DNA from: Flavobacterium sp. TR2
GTDB lineage: Bacteria > Bacteroidota > Bacteroidia > Flavobacteriales > Flavobacteriaceae
DNA length: 64,000 bases
Direction: 5' to 3'
Assembly (NCBI RefSeq): GCF_025252405.1
Contig: NZ_CP104307.1
Span: 2,356,001-2,420,000 of the forward strand
In this document: positions 19,901-28,400 of the stretch, in pieces
How positions within the stretch are numbered: the stretch's first letter is position 1
Layout of the letters: each line of letters starts with the position of its first letter
Notes under the pieces: generated by a model
Databases searched by the model: none
The model's input: only the letters and a program-made list of their open reading frames with translations
Told to the model about the DNA's origin: nothing
Program-made: the position numbers and the translations under genes

Positions 19901-21492
19901 ATGTACCCATAGATATAGCATATCCTAAATCAAGAATCGAGTATATGCTGAATGATTGTGGAGCTGGTTATATTTTAACTCGACAGTCTTATATAGAGGG
20001 AATACCAAATACCAAGGACTTAAAAATACTATCAGTTGAAGAAGCAGAGGAAGCTCATATTCTAATAGATTCAATTAATTTACCTGAAGAATTTAGCAGT
20101 AATGCCTATATTATTTATACTTCAGGATCAACAGGAAAACCCAAAGGAGTTCCTATAACGCATAATAATTTATACGCGTTTTTTGAAGGCACTAAAAAAG
20201 TATTTGAAGAAAAAGAACAGCAAATATGTTCGCCAATTTTAGCTTCAAACGCATTTGATATATTTCTTTTCGAATCGTTATATCCAATACTTAATGGAGG
20301 AATTTCTGTAATGATTGCTGGTGAAGATATTCTGAATATGAGTGTTTTACTTGAAAAACTTAGAAATATAAATGCATTCCATACTGTGCCGGCATTAATG
20401 ATCCAATTAATTAATCATATAAAAAATGTTAAAGAAGACACTGATTATAATATGATTAAGGACATATATATTGGAGGAGATATAGTACCGTCTAACACTT
20501 TGATAGAGATGAAGAATATATTCTCTAACGCTAATATTCATGTACTATACGGTCCTACAGAAAGCACCATATTTGTAACAACCCATACTATTAAACGAGG
20601 AAGTATAGGTGCTGATGATCAGCTTGATGGAAGCATTATAGGAAAGCCAAACCCTAATGTTCAACTATATATATTGAATGACGAATTGCAATTAAATTCA
20701 GTTGGAATAGTGGGACAAATATGTGTTGGAGGACCAATTATAGCAAATGAGTATTTGAATAACATAGAGGAATCAAATGAAAAATTTGTTGAAAACCCAT
20801 TTGTAAAAGGAGAAAAAATATATAAAACAGGAGATTTAGGCAAGTGGTTAATAGACGGAACTGTTGAATTTATTGGAAGGAAGGATCAGCAGGTAAAAAT
20901 TAGAGGTTTTAGAATTGAATTAAGAGAAATAGAATACATCTTACAAAAACAACAAGACATAGAATTAGCTTGTGTGGTTGTTAAAACTAATAAAGCAAAA
21001 GAAAAAGAATTAGTTGCCTATGTGGTTAGCGAACAAAAGCAAGATATTTCAAAGCTTCGCAGTCTTTTATTAGTAAGCTTGCCAGAATATATGATTCCTT
21101 CTCATTTTGTTCAATTAAAGGAAATGCCTATGACTTCCAATGGCAAGATTGATCGAAAAAAAATAATTTCATTAAAAGATATTGAAATACAAACACAAGT
21201 TAAATATGTTCCGCCTAGAAATGATATCGATAAAAAACTAGTGAAAGTTTGGGAACAAATCCTAGAAGTTGATAAAATCGGAATAAAAGATAATTTCTTT
21301 GATTTAGGGGGACACAGCTTAAAAGCTACAAGAATAATTAGTTATATCGACAAGGAATTTAATTTAAGGCTTAATCTGCTAACAATATTTAATAATCTAA
21401 CAATAGAACACCTGTCTGATGAGATTGACAAAATGATATGGGTAAATGCAGAAGCACTCGAAGAAAGTGATTTTGAAAATTATATCATATAA
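16924..21492 (+). CDS. NRPS: TubC_N-C-luciferase-like monooxygenase-A(Hpg-like)-T
   Basis: 1522 residues. Residues 1-55 form a TubC_N-type docking domain (FLEELKKQGIEIVL...). The condensation domain (65-515) has HHIICDS where HHxxxDG is usual; the catalytic His is kept. Residues about 540-890 are a bacterial luciferase-like flavin monooxygenase domain of the kind fused into NRPS/PKS proteins (WTPERHFNEFGG, GRAGMCLASGWN, PMWIASGG, VGILTGLL). The A domain (915-1410) has TSGSTGKPKG and the code DIFHYGLIFK, Hpg-like. Carrier Ser1465 sits in LGGHS. The C-terminus ends in IWVNAEA...ENYII, like the C-A-T NRPS upstream. It overlaps the PKS stop by 4 bases, so its C domain probably takes the PKS chain. 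The substrate and product of the monooxygenase cannot be read from sequence. Confidence 0.94.
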   Translation: MSIGIFLEELKKQGIEIVLSGNKNNLEVNFKDNLSETILNEIKANKTEIIDYLNSSNPTIPKAAYSAAGYPLTPSQKRAWILSQLEGYNFAYNMYEAFVLEGELDGEKLQLALIDLIDAHEIFRTVFKEDDNGEVRQFVRKTEEFNFGLETVDLKEDTPSEEQLQELILDEIKVVFKLSTGPLTKCKLYQVSENKWVCLFVIHHIICDSRSFDVLKRDLLLAYNARVNNNSKGIMPLDIQYKDFAVWRDANLKGQGLKTQKEYWLKQFEGELPVLELPLDKKRPAQRMVEAGMIKRKIDKERTNKFIKYCSNQGATLFTGLMSLLNLLFYKYTNQTDIILGFPMYGREFLELEKIIGFFADTLALRTKFNGENSFEELLHNVNQRAFEAYEHKDYPFEELITELNPIRDSSRTIFFDVFVVLQNFEHFASKETAVSFEGLKVSEFKGKDTRYAAFDLIINCGESEDGLEYAIEYNRSIFNKSTIEQLANHLELLMDIVLNNAKISITKIDLLTAAEKKQVLEFGGAINKEERASIYENSLLKEQEEQNLDFSLFYFGNKGTEKNNYQLLIEGAKYADANNYSAVWTPERHFNEFGGPYPNPSVLGASLATITKNISIRSGSIVTPLHHPIRIVEEWSVVDNLSNGRAGMCLASGWNANDFVLIPANYEKRSELLYENINEIKELWKGNSISYKNAYNEDVLISTLPRPIQQEVPMWIASGGSIETFKKAGETGVGILTGLLNTTFEDLAEKIKIYRQAYADHKHPIGKDNVVLMLHTYIDEDMETAKNIARNPMSQYLFESVSMSKKQTKGLEIDRKAKDVTDEEVAELLAYTVEKYFDKYSLIGTEQSCQKILNDVKKAGVDEVACLIDFGIDYENIMKGLKHLTNLKNGFVKNNLHENEIKTPVLTEKNTATVKSIIDVFKEQVLNTPHNIALRFNDDYLTYKQLDEKSDQIAYYLIHNKVQPKDAVALYLDRSLEMITGMLGILKSGAVYVPIDIAYPKSRIEYMLNDCGAGYILTRQSYIEGIPNTKDLKILSVEEAEEAHILIDSINLPEEFSSNAYIIYTSGSTGKPKGVPITHNNLYAFFEGTKKVFEEKEQQICSPILASNAFDIFLFESLYPILNGGISVMIAGEDILNMSVLLEKLRNINAFHTVPALMIQLINHIKNVKEDTDYNMIKDIYIGGDIVPSNTLIEMKNIFSNANIHVLYGPTESTIFVTTHTIKRGSIGADDQLDGSIIGKPNPNVQLYILNDELQLNSVGIVGQICVGGPIIANEYLNNIEESNEKFVENPFVKGEKIYKTGDLGKWLIDGTVEFIGRKDQQVKIRGFRIELREIEYILQKQQDIELACVVVKTNKAKEKELVAYVVSEQKQDISKLRSLLLVSLPEYMIPSHFVQLKEMPMTSNGKIDRKKIISLKDIEIQTQVKYVPPRNDIDKKLVKVWEQILEVDKIGIKDNFFDLGGHSLKATRIISYIDKEFNLRLNLLTIFNNLTIEHLSDEIDKMIWVNAEALEESDFENYII

Positions 21493-21543
21493 ACAGCTGA
21501 AAAATTATGTCACTTCAAATATGGTTTTAAATAAATACGAAAT

Positions 21544-22863
21544 ATGATTGAAAAAACTCTTTCGACTCATACATATGACGTCGTAAATCCGCTACTGACC
21601 AATTTAGGCGAAGATGTAATGGGGTTCCTTAACGAAGTTCAATTACAATATCCAAAAGCAATCTCATTTGCATCCGGGCGTCCTGATGGCAATTATTTTA
21701 ATATTGAAAAATTTTCTGAATATCTCAATTTTTTTATAAAAACAGCAGCTTTAGAGAAGGGAATAACAGAAAAAGAAGTGCTAAACGATTTAGGGCAGTA
21801 TAATAGAACTAAAGGGATAATAAATAAGGAAATAGCAAAATATCTATTGACAGACGAATCTATACAAGCAGATCCTGAAGATATAATAATTACGGTTGGC
21901 GCGCAGGAAGGCATTGCAATGGGTATAATGACGGTATGCGATAAAGACAAAGACGTTATCTTAGTTGAAGATCCTGCCTATATTGGAATAACTCATTTCT
22001 CGAAAATTAACGGATATGATGTAGATGGAATTCCAGTTACTTCCGAAGGGATTTCATTAGAAAAAGTGGAAGAAAAAATTCAGTACTACCGCAGTATAGA
22101 TAAAAATGTTAAAGTGGTGTATGTGATTCCAAATTTCCAAAACCCTACAGGAATAGCAATGTCTTTAGCAAATAGATATCGATTATTAGAATTAGCCGAA
22201 ACCTATGATTTTTTAATTTTTGAAGATAATGCCTATGGCGATTTTTCATATGAAGACAAAGAATATCCTTCTCTAAAGTCATTAGACCAAAACAATAGGG
22301 TTATCTATTTAAGATCACTTTCAAAAACTTTATATCCTTCCCTGCGCCTTTCATTAATGGTAGTAACTCAATCAATATCCGTTAGAGGGAAAATAATGAG
22401 GTTGAGCGATTTAATGGCAAAAACAAAAGGATACATCACAGTAAATACGCCATCTATAATTCAAGCCATGTTTGGCGGGCTGTTAAGGCAGCATAAATAT
22501 TCTCTGAAAGAACTAAATCAAGAAAAAATACTTGGCATGAAAACAAAAAGAGATTACCTCCTAAAATGCCTTGAACAGACTTTTGATGCTGAAAAATATA
22601 GTTGGGCTAAACACATAAAATGGAATAAACCAGAAGGCGGTTTTTTCATTACAATAATGCTTCCTTTTCAGGTTACAAAACAAGATGTAAGGGATTGTGC
22701 AGAAAAATTTAAAGTCATTTTTACACCCATGTCCTTTTTTTACTTAGAGAAAGGCGGAGAAAACGAATTACGATTGGCATTTAGCAACCTCTCTTTAGAA
22801 GAGATGAAAACAGGCATAGAACGATTAGCAAATTTTATAGAAACAAAAATAAGTAACCAATAA
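21544..22863 (+). CDS. PLP-dependent aminotransferase, probable 4-hydroxyphenylglycine transaminase
   Basis: 439 residues, fold-type I class I/II aminotransferase. Visible motifs are ISFASGRPD near the N-terminus, VGAQEGIAMG (cofactor phosphate region), VIPNFQNPTG, the aspartate in FEDNAYG, and the PLP lysine K261 in SLSKTLYPSLRLS. The family includes 2-aminoadipate/aromatic aminotransferases and HpgT of glycopeptide clusters. HpgT converts 4-hydroxyphenylglyoxylate to Hpg with tyrosine as amino donor, which regenerates 4-hydroxyphenylpyruvate. The assignment to Hpg rests on context: the next two genes encode a hydroxymandelate synthase-like dioxygenase and a hydroxyacid oxidase, only 10 and 4 bases apart, and three A domains carry Hpg-like codes. 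It starts 51 bases after the upstream NRPS. A general aromatic aminotransferase role is the alternative. Confidence 0.85.
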   Translation: MIEKTLSTHTYDVVNPLLTNLGEDVMGFLNEVQLQYPKAISFASGRPDGNYFNIEKFSEYLNFFIKTAALEKGITEKEVLNDLGQYNRTKGIINKEIAKYLLTDESIQADPEDIIITVGAQEGIAMGIMTVCDKDKDVILVEDPAYIGITHFSKINGYDVDGIPVTSEGISLEKVEEKIQYYRSIDKNVKVVYVIPNFQNPTGIAMSLANRYRLLELAETYDFLIFEDNAYGDFSYEDKEYPSLKSLDQNNRVIYLRSLSKTLYPSLRLSLMVVTQSISVRGKIMRLSDLMAKTKGYITVNTPSIIQAMFGGLLRQHKYSLKELNQEKILGMKTKRDYLLKCLEQTFDAEKYSWAKHIKWNKPEGGFFITIMLPFQVTKQDVRDCAEKFKVIFTPMSFFYLEKGGENELRLAFSNLSLEEMKTGIERLANFIETKISNQ

Positions 22864-22873
22864 AAATTAAACG

Positions 22874-23989
22874 ATGGAAAATAAAAATGAAATAATAGTA
22901 TCTGATCTTTTAAAAATAGAGTACGATTTTATAGAGTATTATGTTGGCATGGCAAAAATGGTTGTTTACTGGCACGTAAAAGCATTAGGGTTTAAAGTAA
23001 TTGCTTATGCTGGGCCAGAGACGGGTGTTAAAGATCGCTGTTCATATTATATTGTTAAGAATGATATAAAACTTGTAATCACATCTGCATCGCAGCCTAG
23101 TTCCTATAAAATAGTATCATTTGTAGACTTACATGGAAACGGAATTAAAAGAATGGCCATTAATGTTGATAATGTTAAGGAATTTTTTGGAAGAGCTATG
23201 AAAAATGGCGCAATACCAGTAGAACACCCGCATATAACATCAGATGATATGGGTTTTGTAGAACAAGCCTCATTAAAAATGTTCGATGATAATGAAATTG
23301 TTTTAATTAATTATGACAATTACAATGGCGACTTTCTTCCAGGTTATAAAAACGTTGAACAAGAATGGGATTTTGATTTTAAAGATTCGGCATTAGAGAA
23401 AATTGATCATGTGGCTTGTGCCTTACGCTTAAATGAAATTACACTTTGGGAGAATTATTTTAATAACATTTTTCTATCTAAAACAGTTTTAGAATTTGAT
23501 GAAAGACAAGAAAGCGGAAAGAAAATAGGAATGCTTTTAAAAGTATTGCAATCCGAAAACAAATCCATAAATAATGTTTTAGTCGAACCAGAACATGGAG
23601 TAAATACACAAGTGCAATTATTTATTGATCAAAATTATGGTACAGGAATACAACATATTGCTTTTGAGTCTAATAACATATTTAAATCAGTAGAAGCTCT
23701 AAGAGAAAATGGTGTGAAGTTTACAAAATACCCTGACTCATATTACGATAAACTTGAAAAAAAATACCCGCAGTTGGATGTTGCTATTCTAAGAAAACAT
23801 GGGGTATTATGTGATGTGGTAGACGGCGCTTTGCTGTTTCAAATATTTACGGTGCCAATAGGAGACAGAGCTACATTTTTTTACGAAATCGTACAGCGTG
23901 TAAATGATTATGATGGTTTTGGACTAGATAATATTTATGCACTGTTTGATGCTATGGAGCAAGAATTAAAACTAAAAAAGCAATACTAG
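22874..23989 (+). CDS. 4-hydroxyphenylpyruvate dioxygenase family protein, probable 4-hydroxymandelate synthase
   Basis: 371 residues with the two-barrel vicinal oxygen chelate architecture. The Fe(II) ligands are visible as His179 (IDHVAC), His261 (GTGIQHIAFES) and Glu338 (FFYEIVQR). Both 4-hydroxyphenylpyruvate dioxygenase (tyrosine catabolism) and 4-hydroxymandelate synthase (Hpg pathway) share these. Three differences point to the synthase, judged from memory of the families: VEP where HPPD has NEP, no SQI motif in the next strand (TQV), and the C-terminal helix reads DNIYALF where HPPD has GNFKALF. The position, 10 bases after the aminotransferase and 4 before the oxidase inside an NRPS operon with Hpg-like A domains, supports it strongly. 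It would decarboxylate and hydroxylate 4-hydroxyphenylpyruvate to 4-hydroxymandelate. Confidence 0.87.
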   Translation: MENKNEIIVSDLLKIEYDFIEYYVGMAKMVVYWHVKALGFKVIAYAGPETGVKDRCSYYIVKNDIKLVITSASQPSSYKIVSFVDLHGNGIKRMAINVDNVKEFFGRAMKNGAIPVEHPHITSDDMGFVEQASLKMFDDNEIVLINYDNYNGDFLPGYKNVEQEWDFDFKDSALEKIDHVACALRLNEITLWENYFNNIFLSKTVLEFDERQESGKKIGMLLKVLQSENKSINNVLVEPEHGVNTQVQLFIDQNYGTGIQHIAFESNNIFKSVEALRENGVKFTKYPDSYYDKLEKKYPQLDVAILRKHGVLCDVVDGALLFQIFTVPIGDRATFFYEIVQRVNDYDGFGLDNIYALFDAMEQELKLKKQY

Positions 23990-23993
23990 TATA

Positions 23994-25370
23994 ATGATAG
24001 AAAATAAGCTTAGTATTTTAGACGAAATCCGGATTATAGTTGGAAGTAAATATGTAATAACCAAGCCAGAGCTATTATATAAATACTCTAAAGACTGTAC
24101 TTCTAATAAAGTAATGCCTCCGTCTGCAGTAGTTTTACCTCAAAACACTCAGGAAATTTCTAAAATTATTGCCATATGTAATGAAACAAAAACAGCGATA
24201 ACGGTTAGAGGAGGAGGCACAGGAGTAAGCGGTGGAGCATTATCAGCCCATTCCGGCATTATACTTTCTTTAGAACGGCTAAACAAAATTATTGAAATTA
24301 ATACGATTGATAGAATTGCTATAGTTGAGTCTGGTGTGATTACTAAGGATTTAAAAGATGCTGTTTTAAAAGAAGGCTTAAATTTTCCGCAAAATATTAG
24401 CAGTGCAGATTCCTGTTTTATAGGCGGTAACGTTGCTGTGTCCAGCGGTAGTCCAAAATCATTAAAATACGGGACTACCAAAAACTATGTCGTTAATTTA
24501 GAAGTAGTACTCCCTGACGGACGTATAATTTGGACAGGAAAGAATGTGAGTAAAAACGCAACAGGCTATAATCTTACTCAATTATTTAGCGGAAGCGAAG
24601 GGACTTTAGGAGTTATTACAAAAGTCGTTTTAAAATTAGTGCCTCCAATGAAAGAATTAGTATTAATGGTTCCTTTTTCTAAAATTGAGAACTTATTTAT
24701 ATGCGTTCAGCAATTCTTTGCCAAAGGATACTCAGCATCAAGTATTGAATTTATTGATGGAGTCGGCTTTAAATTAGTATCACAATATTTGGACAATTCC
24801 TACCATATTAAACCCACTGCGGAAGGAATTCTATGGATAGAGATAGAAGGAGATTATCCAGACAAGCTTTTGGATGAAGCCTTGAAAATCAGCCGGCACA
24901 TTAATGAATATACACAAGAGGAAATTCATGTAGCGGATAATCCAAGCGAGGTAAAAGCATTGTGGAAAATGCGTTCAAAAGTTGGAGAAGCTGTAATAAA
25001 CCACACTTTTTTTAGAGATGTTGATATCGTTGTGCCTTGTTCTAAAATTGATGAAATGTATAAGGCAATTGTCATTATAGCCAATAAATTTAATTTTAAT
25101 TATACGGTTTTTGGCCATGTTGGAGATGGTAATTTTCATGTCAATATCTTTCAAAACAAAGAACAAACCATTGAACAATGGGAAGCTGATATTGTGGTGT
25201 GGGTAAAAGAAATATTTTTAAAAGCATTAGAATTAGGAGGAACTATTTCTGGTGAACATGGAATTGGAAAAATAAATCTTCCCTACATAGCAGAAGCTAT
25301 ACCGACAGCTCGAATAATAATGGATAACATTAAAAAGACATTTGATAAAAATCAAATAATAAATCCCTAA
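23994..25370 (+). CDS. FAD-linked 2-hydroxyacid oxidase/dehydrogenase (GlcD/D-lactate dehydrogenase type), probable 4-hydroxymandelate oxidase
   Basis: 458 residues. The N-terminal half is a PCMH-type FAD domain (VRGGGTGVSGGA, SCFIGGNVAVSSGSPK, YGTTKNYV, GSEGTLGVIT). The C-terminal half is the FAD-linked oxidase cap with the metal/substrate motifs FGHVGDGNFH and SGEHGIG, as in GlcD, D-lactate and D-2-hydroxyglutarate dehydrogenases. In the known Hpg pathway this step, 4-hydroxymandelate to 4-hydroxyphenylglyoxylate, is done by Hmo, an unrelated FMN-dependent enzyme of the glycolate oxidase family. No Hmo-type gene is seen here, and this gene follows the dioxygenase by 4 bases, so it probably fills that step with a different fold. 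GlcD-type enzymes usually act on D-hydroxyacids, which raises a stereochemical question. The function is inferred from context; the family is certain. Confidence 0.85.
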   Translation: MIENKLSILDEIRIIVGSKYVITKPELLYKYSKDCTSNKVMPPSAVVLPQNTQEISKIIAICNETKTAITVRGGGTGVSGGALSAHSGIILSLERLNKIIEINTIDRIAIVESGVITKDLKDAVLKEGLNFPQNISSADSCFIGGNVAVSSGSPKSLKYGTTKNYVVNLEVVLPDGRIIWTGKNVSKNATGYNLTQLFSGSEGTLGVITKVVLKLVPPMKELVLMVPFSKIENLFICVQQFFAKGYSASSIEFIDGVGFKLVSQYLDNSYHIKPTAEGILWIEIEGDYPDKLLDEALKISRHINEYTQEEIHVADNPSEVKALWKMRSKVGEAVINHTFFRDVDIVVPCSKIDEMYKAIVIIANKFNFNYTVFGHVGDGNFHVNIFQNKEQTIEQWEADIVVWVKEIFLKALELGGTISGEHGIGKINLPYIAEAIPTARIIMDNIKKTFDKNQIINP

Positions 25371-25438
25371 AAATTCAAAGACACTATTTCTATAAACATC
25401 AATCTATATATTTCTAAAAATTGAAAATTAATGGAGAT

Positions 25439-25446
25439 TAATTTTG
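25439..25446 (+). promoter_or_regulatory. Possible -7 box upstream of the terminal NRPS
   Basis: The bases read TAATTTTG, an exact match to the Bacteroidota -7 consensus TAnnTTTG, 34 bases before the NRPS start codon and in the widest gap (110 bases) between genes of this operon. An ATTG at 25420-25423 is only about 15 bases upstream, shorter than the usual 19-21 spacing, so the -33 match is weak. It may give extra transcription of the terminal NRPS. Confidence 0.3.
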
Positions 25447-25480
25447 AGTTTCAAAATATAAACAAGTAAAAAATATAATC

Positions 25481-28400
25481 ATGGTTAACGATTTATTTAC
25501 AAGGTTAAAAACACTGAATATCAATTTAAAAGTAGTTAACGATACATTGGATATTAAAGCGCCTAAAGGAGTTTTAAACGAAGTGTTATTAAATGAAATT
25601 AAAGCCAATAAAGAAAGTTTAATTAGTTTAATTAATCAATATTCAGAATCTAAAATAACAGATTACAAACAAATCCCTGCAGCCTCAAAAAGCAATGATT
25701 ATCCTTTGTCATCATCTCAGCACAGATTGTGGGTGCTAAGTCAGATAGATGAATCGAATAGATCTTATAATATGCCAGGGATTCAAATTATAGATGAGGA
25801 AATTGATGTAGACGCTTTTTTGAATTCGCTTCGGGATTTAATAAATCGACATGAGGTTCTAAGAACGATTTTTAAGGAAAATGAAAATGGAGACCTTAGG
25901 CAGTACATACAATCAGAAGAAGAATTTATTTTTCCATTTACGCAAATTGATGTTGATAACGATGAGGAAAAGCTTAAGGAAATAATAGAAAAGGAATATA
26001 CTACTCTTTTCAATTTAGAAAAGGATTCATTATTTAAAGGGAAACTCATTCGCATTAGAGATAATAAATGGATTTTCTCTTTTGTAATGCATCATATTAT
26101 TACGGACAGCTGGTCCATGAATGTCATAACTAATGAATTATTAGAAAATTATAACGCCAGAAAAAATGGCCAGCCTGTTAAAAACAAACCATTAGAAATC
26201 CAATATAAAGACTACGCCGTATGGCAGCAGGACCAGCTGGCAAATGGTCATTTAGAAAAAGACAAGGCTTATTGGCTGGAACATTTAAAAGGCGATCTGC
26301 CAACATTATCCCATTTTGGAGACTTTCCCCGTCCGGCAATAAAAACCTATAACGGAGGAACAGTAGAGCGTAAAATTGACACGGCACTTTATGAGCAGTT
26401 CAAAACGTTTTACAAAGCCAATGAAGGCACGTTGTTTATGGGGTGTCTAAGCCTTTTAAATGCAGTATTGCATAAATATACAGGCCAGGAAGAATTTATC
26501 ATAGGAAGTCCGATTTCTGGAAGAAGCAATCCCGTGCTTCACGATCAAATAGGCTTTTATGTAAACACTCTGGCACTTCGCACTGCATTTACATCGGAAG
26601 ATAGTTTTGAAGTTCTTTTCGGAAAGGTAAAGGAAAATACGCTTAATGCCTTTAAACATCAAGATTACCCTTTTGATGAGCTTTTAGATGATTTAAACAT
26701 TAAAAGAGATGTAAGCAGGGGCGCATTATTTGACGTAATGATTTCTGTTCAAAATGAAAATAATTTAGTTCAAACTGATTTGGATCAGTACGATAATTTA
26801 ATTGAAAATGAATCAAGTAAATATGATTTAACATTTACATTTATCGAAATAGCAGACAGCTTAAGGGTAGTAATAGAATACAATAGCGATATTTTCAGTA
26901 AAAGCTTGTGTGAGCAGCTCTTGCTGCATATGGAGCAGCTGCTGGAAGGAATAGTTGCTTCTCCAAAACAGGAACTCTCTGAGATTTCCTGTTTAAATGC
27001 GTTAGAGAAACACGAACTATTGGTGGATTGCAACACGACAGAAACAGCATATGAAGAAGGGATTTCTTTACTTGGATTGTTTAAGGAGCAAGTCGCTTTG
27101 GTTCCAGATAAGACCGCACTGATCTATGGTGAAATCTCGTTGACGTATAGCGAGCTGGATGGTTTGAGCAGCCAATTCAGCCATTATTTAGAGAAGCATA
27201 GTGAGTTGGCTTTGGAAGATCTAATAGCCATAGCCCTGCCTAAAAGCCATTGGCAGATCATATCGATTCTAGGCATTTTAAAAGCAGGCTGCGCCTATGT
27301 TCCAATCGCTTTGGATTATCCGCAAGAAAGAATAGACTTTATCGTATCTGATACAAAAAGTAAGATTGTCATCACGCCAGAACTCCTATTGGATTTCGAA
27401 TCCAGCATTGGGGACTATTCCAAGGAAAAAGACATCTGCTCCAGAGATCTGTCCAGTCTGGCTTATGTGATGTACACCTCAGGATCTACAGGAAGGCCAA
27501 AAGGCGTTTTAATAGAAGACAGAGGGATTATGCGATTAGTGAAAAAGTCGAATTATATCAATATAGAACCAAGCTCCGTCCTATTGTCTACAGGTTCGTT
27601 TTCATTTGATGCGACCACTTTTGAATATTGGAGTATGCTGCTCAACGGCGGAAAATTAGTTTTATGTGATGAAAATGAACTTTTATCTGATGATTTATCA
27701 AAAATAATAAAACAAGAATCCATTACTATTATGTGGTTTACTGTTGGATTATTAAATCAGTTAATTGATGAAAATATTCAACTTTTTCAGGGGCTGAAAA
27801 CCGTATTGGCAGGAGGTGATAAATTATCTGCTGCTCATATTAACAAGTTGAAAAATCATTATCCAGATTTAGAAATCATAAACGGATATGGACCAACAGA
27901 AAATACCACTTTCTCTTTAACTCATAAAGTAGAAAAAGTGAGCAGCAATAATATTCCCATAGGAAAACCAATCACTAACAGCAGTGTTTATATACTAGAC
28001 AAAAGCAACCATTTGGTACCAAAAGGTGTTGTCGGCGAAATTTCTCTAGGAGGAGCAGGATTGTCAAGAGGATATCTTAATCAGCCTGAATTGACGCATG
28101 AAAAATTTATCCCAAATCCTTTTAAAGAAAACCAACGTTTGTACAAAACCGGAGATTTAGGAAGATGGCTGAAAGATGGTACCGTAGAGTTTTTAGGAAG
28201 AAAAGACAACCAGATAAAATTACGAGGCTTCAGAATTGAATTAGGCGAGATCGAAAACGTATTGTCTCAGCATGAGTTTATAAATTCGGCATTGGTAGTC
28301 GTTCACGAAGATAATCTGGCAGAAAAAGTATTGGCGGCTTATATAACGCTAAACAGCCCTGCAAATATTCAGGATATCAAACACTGGATGTCAACTCTTT

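Noticed and set aside
22874..23989. Reading the dioxygenase as ordinary HPPD for tyrosine breakdown
   Set aside because: It sits inside an NRPS operon between the aminotransferase and the oxidase and differs from HPPD at several positions; kept as the less likely alternative.
24149..24481. Minus-strand frame of 110 codons inside the oxidase gene
   Set aside because: It is a shadow of a well-conserved FAD oxidase coding frame, and its own translation shows no domain.
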